This document shows, piece by piece, positions 62,259-64,000 of a stretch of 64,000 bases of DNA. The stretch is from Buchnera aphidicola (Chaetogeoica yunlongensis) (lineage in GTDB: Bacteria; Pseudomonadota; Gammaproteobacteria; Enterobacterales; Enterobacteriaceae): positions 248,001 to 312,000 of the forward strand of contig CP139909.1 in NCBI GenBank assembly GCA_039829965.1, given 5' to 3'. The stretch's first letter is position 1. Each line of letters begins with the position of its first letter. Under the pieces are notes generated by a model. The model was not told where the DNA came from. It made no database searches and saw nothing but the letters and a program-made list of their open reading frames with translations. A program made the position numbers and the translations under genes.

Positions 62259-63701
62259 ATGCATAATGTAAATCTAATATGGTTTAGAAATGATTTACGT
62301 ACTCTAGATAATCCAGCATTATATTTCGCTTGTAAAAACAATACTTTAAAAATTATATTAGCATTATTTATATCTACTCCAAAACAATGGAAGCAAAATG
62401 TTATATCTCCAAGAAAAATATCATTAATATATGAAAACATAATTTATTTACAAAAAAAATTAAATCAATTAGGAATACACTTTTTTTACCATGAATCTAG
62501 TGATTATCTAGATTCTATAAATTATATATCTTCATTTTGTCATGTACATCATGTAACTTCTATATTTTTTAACTGTGAATATGGTTTTTTAGAATACAAA
62601 CGAGATAAAATAGTAAAACAAAAGTTAAAAAGAAAAAATATTTCTATCAATACTTTTCATGATTCAACATTAATTGAACCAGATATTATAAAAAGTAAAA
62701 AAAACACAGTGTACAAAAGCTACAGTCATTTTAAAAAAAAATATATTTTAGAATTAAAAAAAAATATCCCAAAATGTTTTTCTATACCAATAAAAAATAA
62801 TTTTGAAAACCATAGTAATTTATTATTTAAAATTCCTAAATTTTCAATCAATTTTGATGATTTTGATCATGATTTATTTCCTATTGGTGAAGACTCAGTG
62901 CTAAATGTTTTGAAATTATTTTTAAAAAATAATTTTTCTATATATTCTCACGATAACAATTTATTAAATATGAATGTTACTAGTTTATTATCTCCTCATT
63001 TATCAATTGGAGTAATATCTTCTAGACAATGTATTAATTTGTTATTAAAAAAATATCCTAATGTAATTAATTCTCTAGATACATGTAGTTGGATTAATGA
63101 ATTAATATGGAGGGAATTTTATAAGTATCTATTATATTTTTATCCAGATTTCTATCAAAAAAATAACATATACTCTTGGGAGCACAAAATCAAATGGAAT
63201 CAAAACTCATATCATTTTAAATTATGGAAACAAGGGCAAACAGGGTATCCCATTGTAGATGCAGGAATAAAACAATTAAGACAATTAGGATGGATTAATA
63301 ATAGACTTAGAATGATTTTAGCAAGTTTTTTAGTTAAAAATTTATTAATTCATTGGAAACAAGGTGAAAGATATTTTATGTCTAAATTAATTGATGGAGA
63401 TTATGCATCTAATAATGGAAATTGGAGATGGATGTCATCAATAGATATGGATCATGTTCCATATTTTCGTATTTTCAATCCTATGTTACAATCTAAAAAA
63501 TTTGATAAACATGCAAAATATATACGAAAATATATCCCGGAATTAAAGAATACTTCTATAAGCGACATTCATAATCCTTGCAATTTAAATAAAATAAAAA
63601 AAATATGTTTTAAATATCCAATGCCTATGGTTAATTATTACCATTCAAGAAACAACACATTGCTTGTTTTAAAACGTGCTAAATATGAATTGAATAAATA
63701 A
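62259..63701 (+). CDS. phrB: Deoxyribodipyrimidine photolyase
   Basis: PhrB repairs UV-induced pyrimidine dimers with blue light, using FAD and an antenna folate. The N-terminal Rossmann domain starts VNLIWFRNDLRTLDNPAL. The C-terminal FAD domain has WINELIWREFYKYLL, GYPIVDAGIKQLRQLGWINN and DYASNNGNWRWMSS, retaining the tryptophans used for electron transfer. It has 480 residues against 472. In E. coli phr is followed closely by ybgI after ybgH; here ybgH is lost and ybgI is 16 bases away. Confidence 0.95.
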   Translation: MHNVNLIWFRNDLRTLDNPALYFACKNNTLKIILALFISTPKQWKQNVISPRKISLIYENIIYLQKKLNQLGIHFFYHESSDYLDSINYISSFCHVHHVTSIFFNCEYGFLEYKRDKIVKQKLKRKNISINTFHDSTLIEPDIIKSKKNTVYKSYSHFKKKYILELKKNIPKCFSIPIKNNFENHSNLLFKIPKFSINFDDFDHDLFPIGEDSVLNVLKLFLKNNFSIYSHDNNLLNMNVTSLLSPHLSIGVISSRQCINLLLKKYPNVINSLDTCSWINELIWREFYKYLLYFYPDFYQKNNIYSWEHKIKWNQNSYHFKLWKQGQTGYPIVDAGIKQLRQLGWINNRLRMILASFLVKNLLIHWKQGERYFMSKLIDGDYASNNGNWRWMSSIDMDHVPYFRIFNPMLQSKKFDKHAKYIRKYIPELKNTSISDIHNPCNLNKIKKICFKYPMPMVNYYHSRNNTLLVLKRAKYELNK

Positions 63702-63717
63702 TTTATTAGAGATTAAC

Positions 63718-64000
63718 ATGAAAAATTTTGAATTAGAAAACGTAATTAACGAAAAATTAAGTTCTAAAAAATATAATGATTTTTGTCCAAATGGACTGCA
63801 AATAGAAGGTTGTCCAAATATAAAAAAAATAATTACTGGTGTTACTGCATGTCAATCCTTAATTGATTTAGCTATTTTAAATAAAGCAAATGCCATCATT
63901 GTACATCATGGTATATTTTGGAATAATGATGATAGAACTATCACAGGCATGAATAGAAAAAGAATAAAATCTTTACTAAAAAACGATATTAATTTATACA
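63718..64000 (+). CDS. ybgI: YbgI/NIF3 family protein, 5' part
   Basis: The frame starts at ATG 63718 and runs off the window after 94 codons. The product begins MKNFELENVINEKLSSK and contains FCPNGLQIEG, ITGVTACQSLIDLA and IIVHHGIFW, the metal-binding start of the GTP cyclohydrolase 1 type 2 / NIF3 family and a close match to E. coli YbgI. The precise role of the family is unsettled. It is probably co-transcribed with phrB. Confidence 0.93.
   Translation, partial: MKNFELENVINEKLSSKKYNDFCPNGLQIEGCPNIKKIITGVTACQSLIDLAILNKANAIIVHHGIFWNNDDRTITGMNRKRIKSLLKNDINLY

Overview
The window is a stretch of a highly reduced, strongly A+T-rich gammaproteobacterial chromosome. Gene content and order match Buchnera aphidicola, the obligate aphid endosymbiont. 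The evidence is enterobacterial protein families in E. coli-like order, a 16S rRNA-tRNA-Ile-tRNA-Ala unit with no 23S/5S behind it, a stand-alone trpD, no LPS genes between uppS and dnaE, only flhB-flhA of the flagellar genes here, and long gaps of eroded AT-rich DNA. I lean towards a lineage more reduced than the pea-aphid symbiont (possibly the Baizongia pistaciae symbiont), but that is recollection, not proof.

Layout. 1-4.6 kb: 3' end of uppS, fabZ and dnaE, what remains of the uppS-cdsA-rseP-bamA-skp-lpxD-fabZ-lpxA-lpxB-rnhB-dnaE region. 4.7-12 kb: proS, flhBA, argS. 12.1-14.1 kb: rRNA leader (promoter, boxA, RNase III stem), 16S, tRNA-Ile(GAU), tRNA-Ala(UGC). 14-24 kb: gloB, rnhA/dnaQ, tRNA-Asp, gpt, grpE, rnfH, smpB, tadA, then the lepA-lepB-rnc-era-acpS operon. 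24-31 kb: mnmA, a decayed hflD, purB, fabI, rnb. 31-38 kb: ychE, lipB-lipA, ribA, yqhA, cls. 38-47.5 kb: yciABC and trpABCD on the minus strand, a DMT exporter, rluB, suhB. 48-54 kb: hisS, glyA, bioB, pgl. 54-64 kb: N-terminally truncated mfd, lolCDE, a small basic ORF, gapA, fldA, phrB and the 5' part of ybgI.

The genes mainly serve core information processing (dnaE, dnaQ, rnhA, five tRNA-synthetase or tRNA-modification genes, rnc, era, smpB), protein export and membrane maintenance (lepB, lolCDE, cls, fabZ, fabI, acpS), cofactors (lipA, lipB, bioB, ribA) and amino-acid supply to the host (trpDCBA, glyA).

I found no mobile element, CRISPR array, phage or defence locus, and no convincing undescribed system. 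The most informative observations are a SuhB that has lost three of its four catalytic metal ligands, a recognisable hflD pseudogene, a gloB reading frame that ends inside the antisense strand of tRNA-Ala, and a Mfd without its UvrA-binding half.
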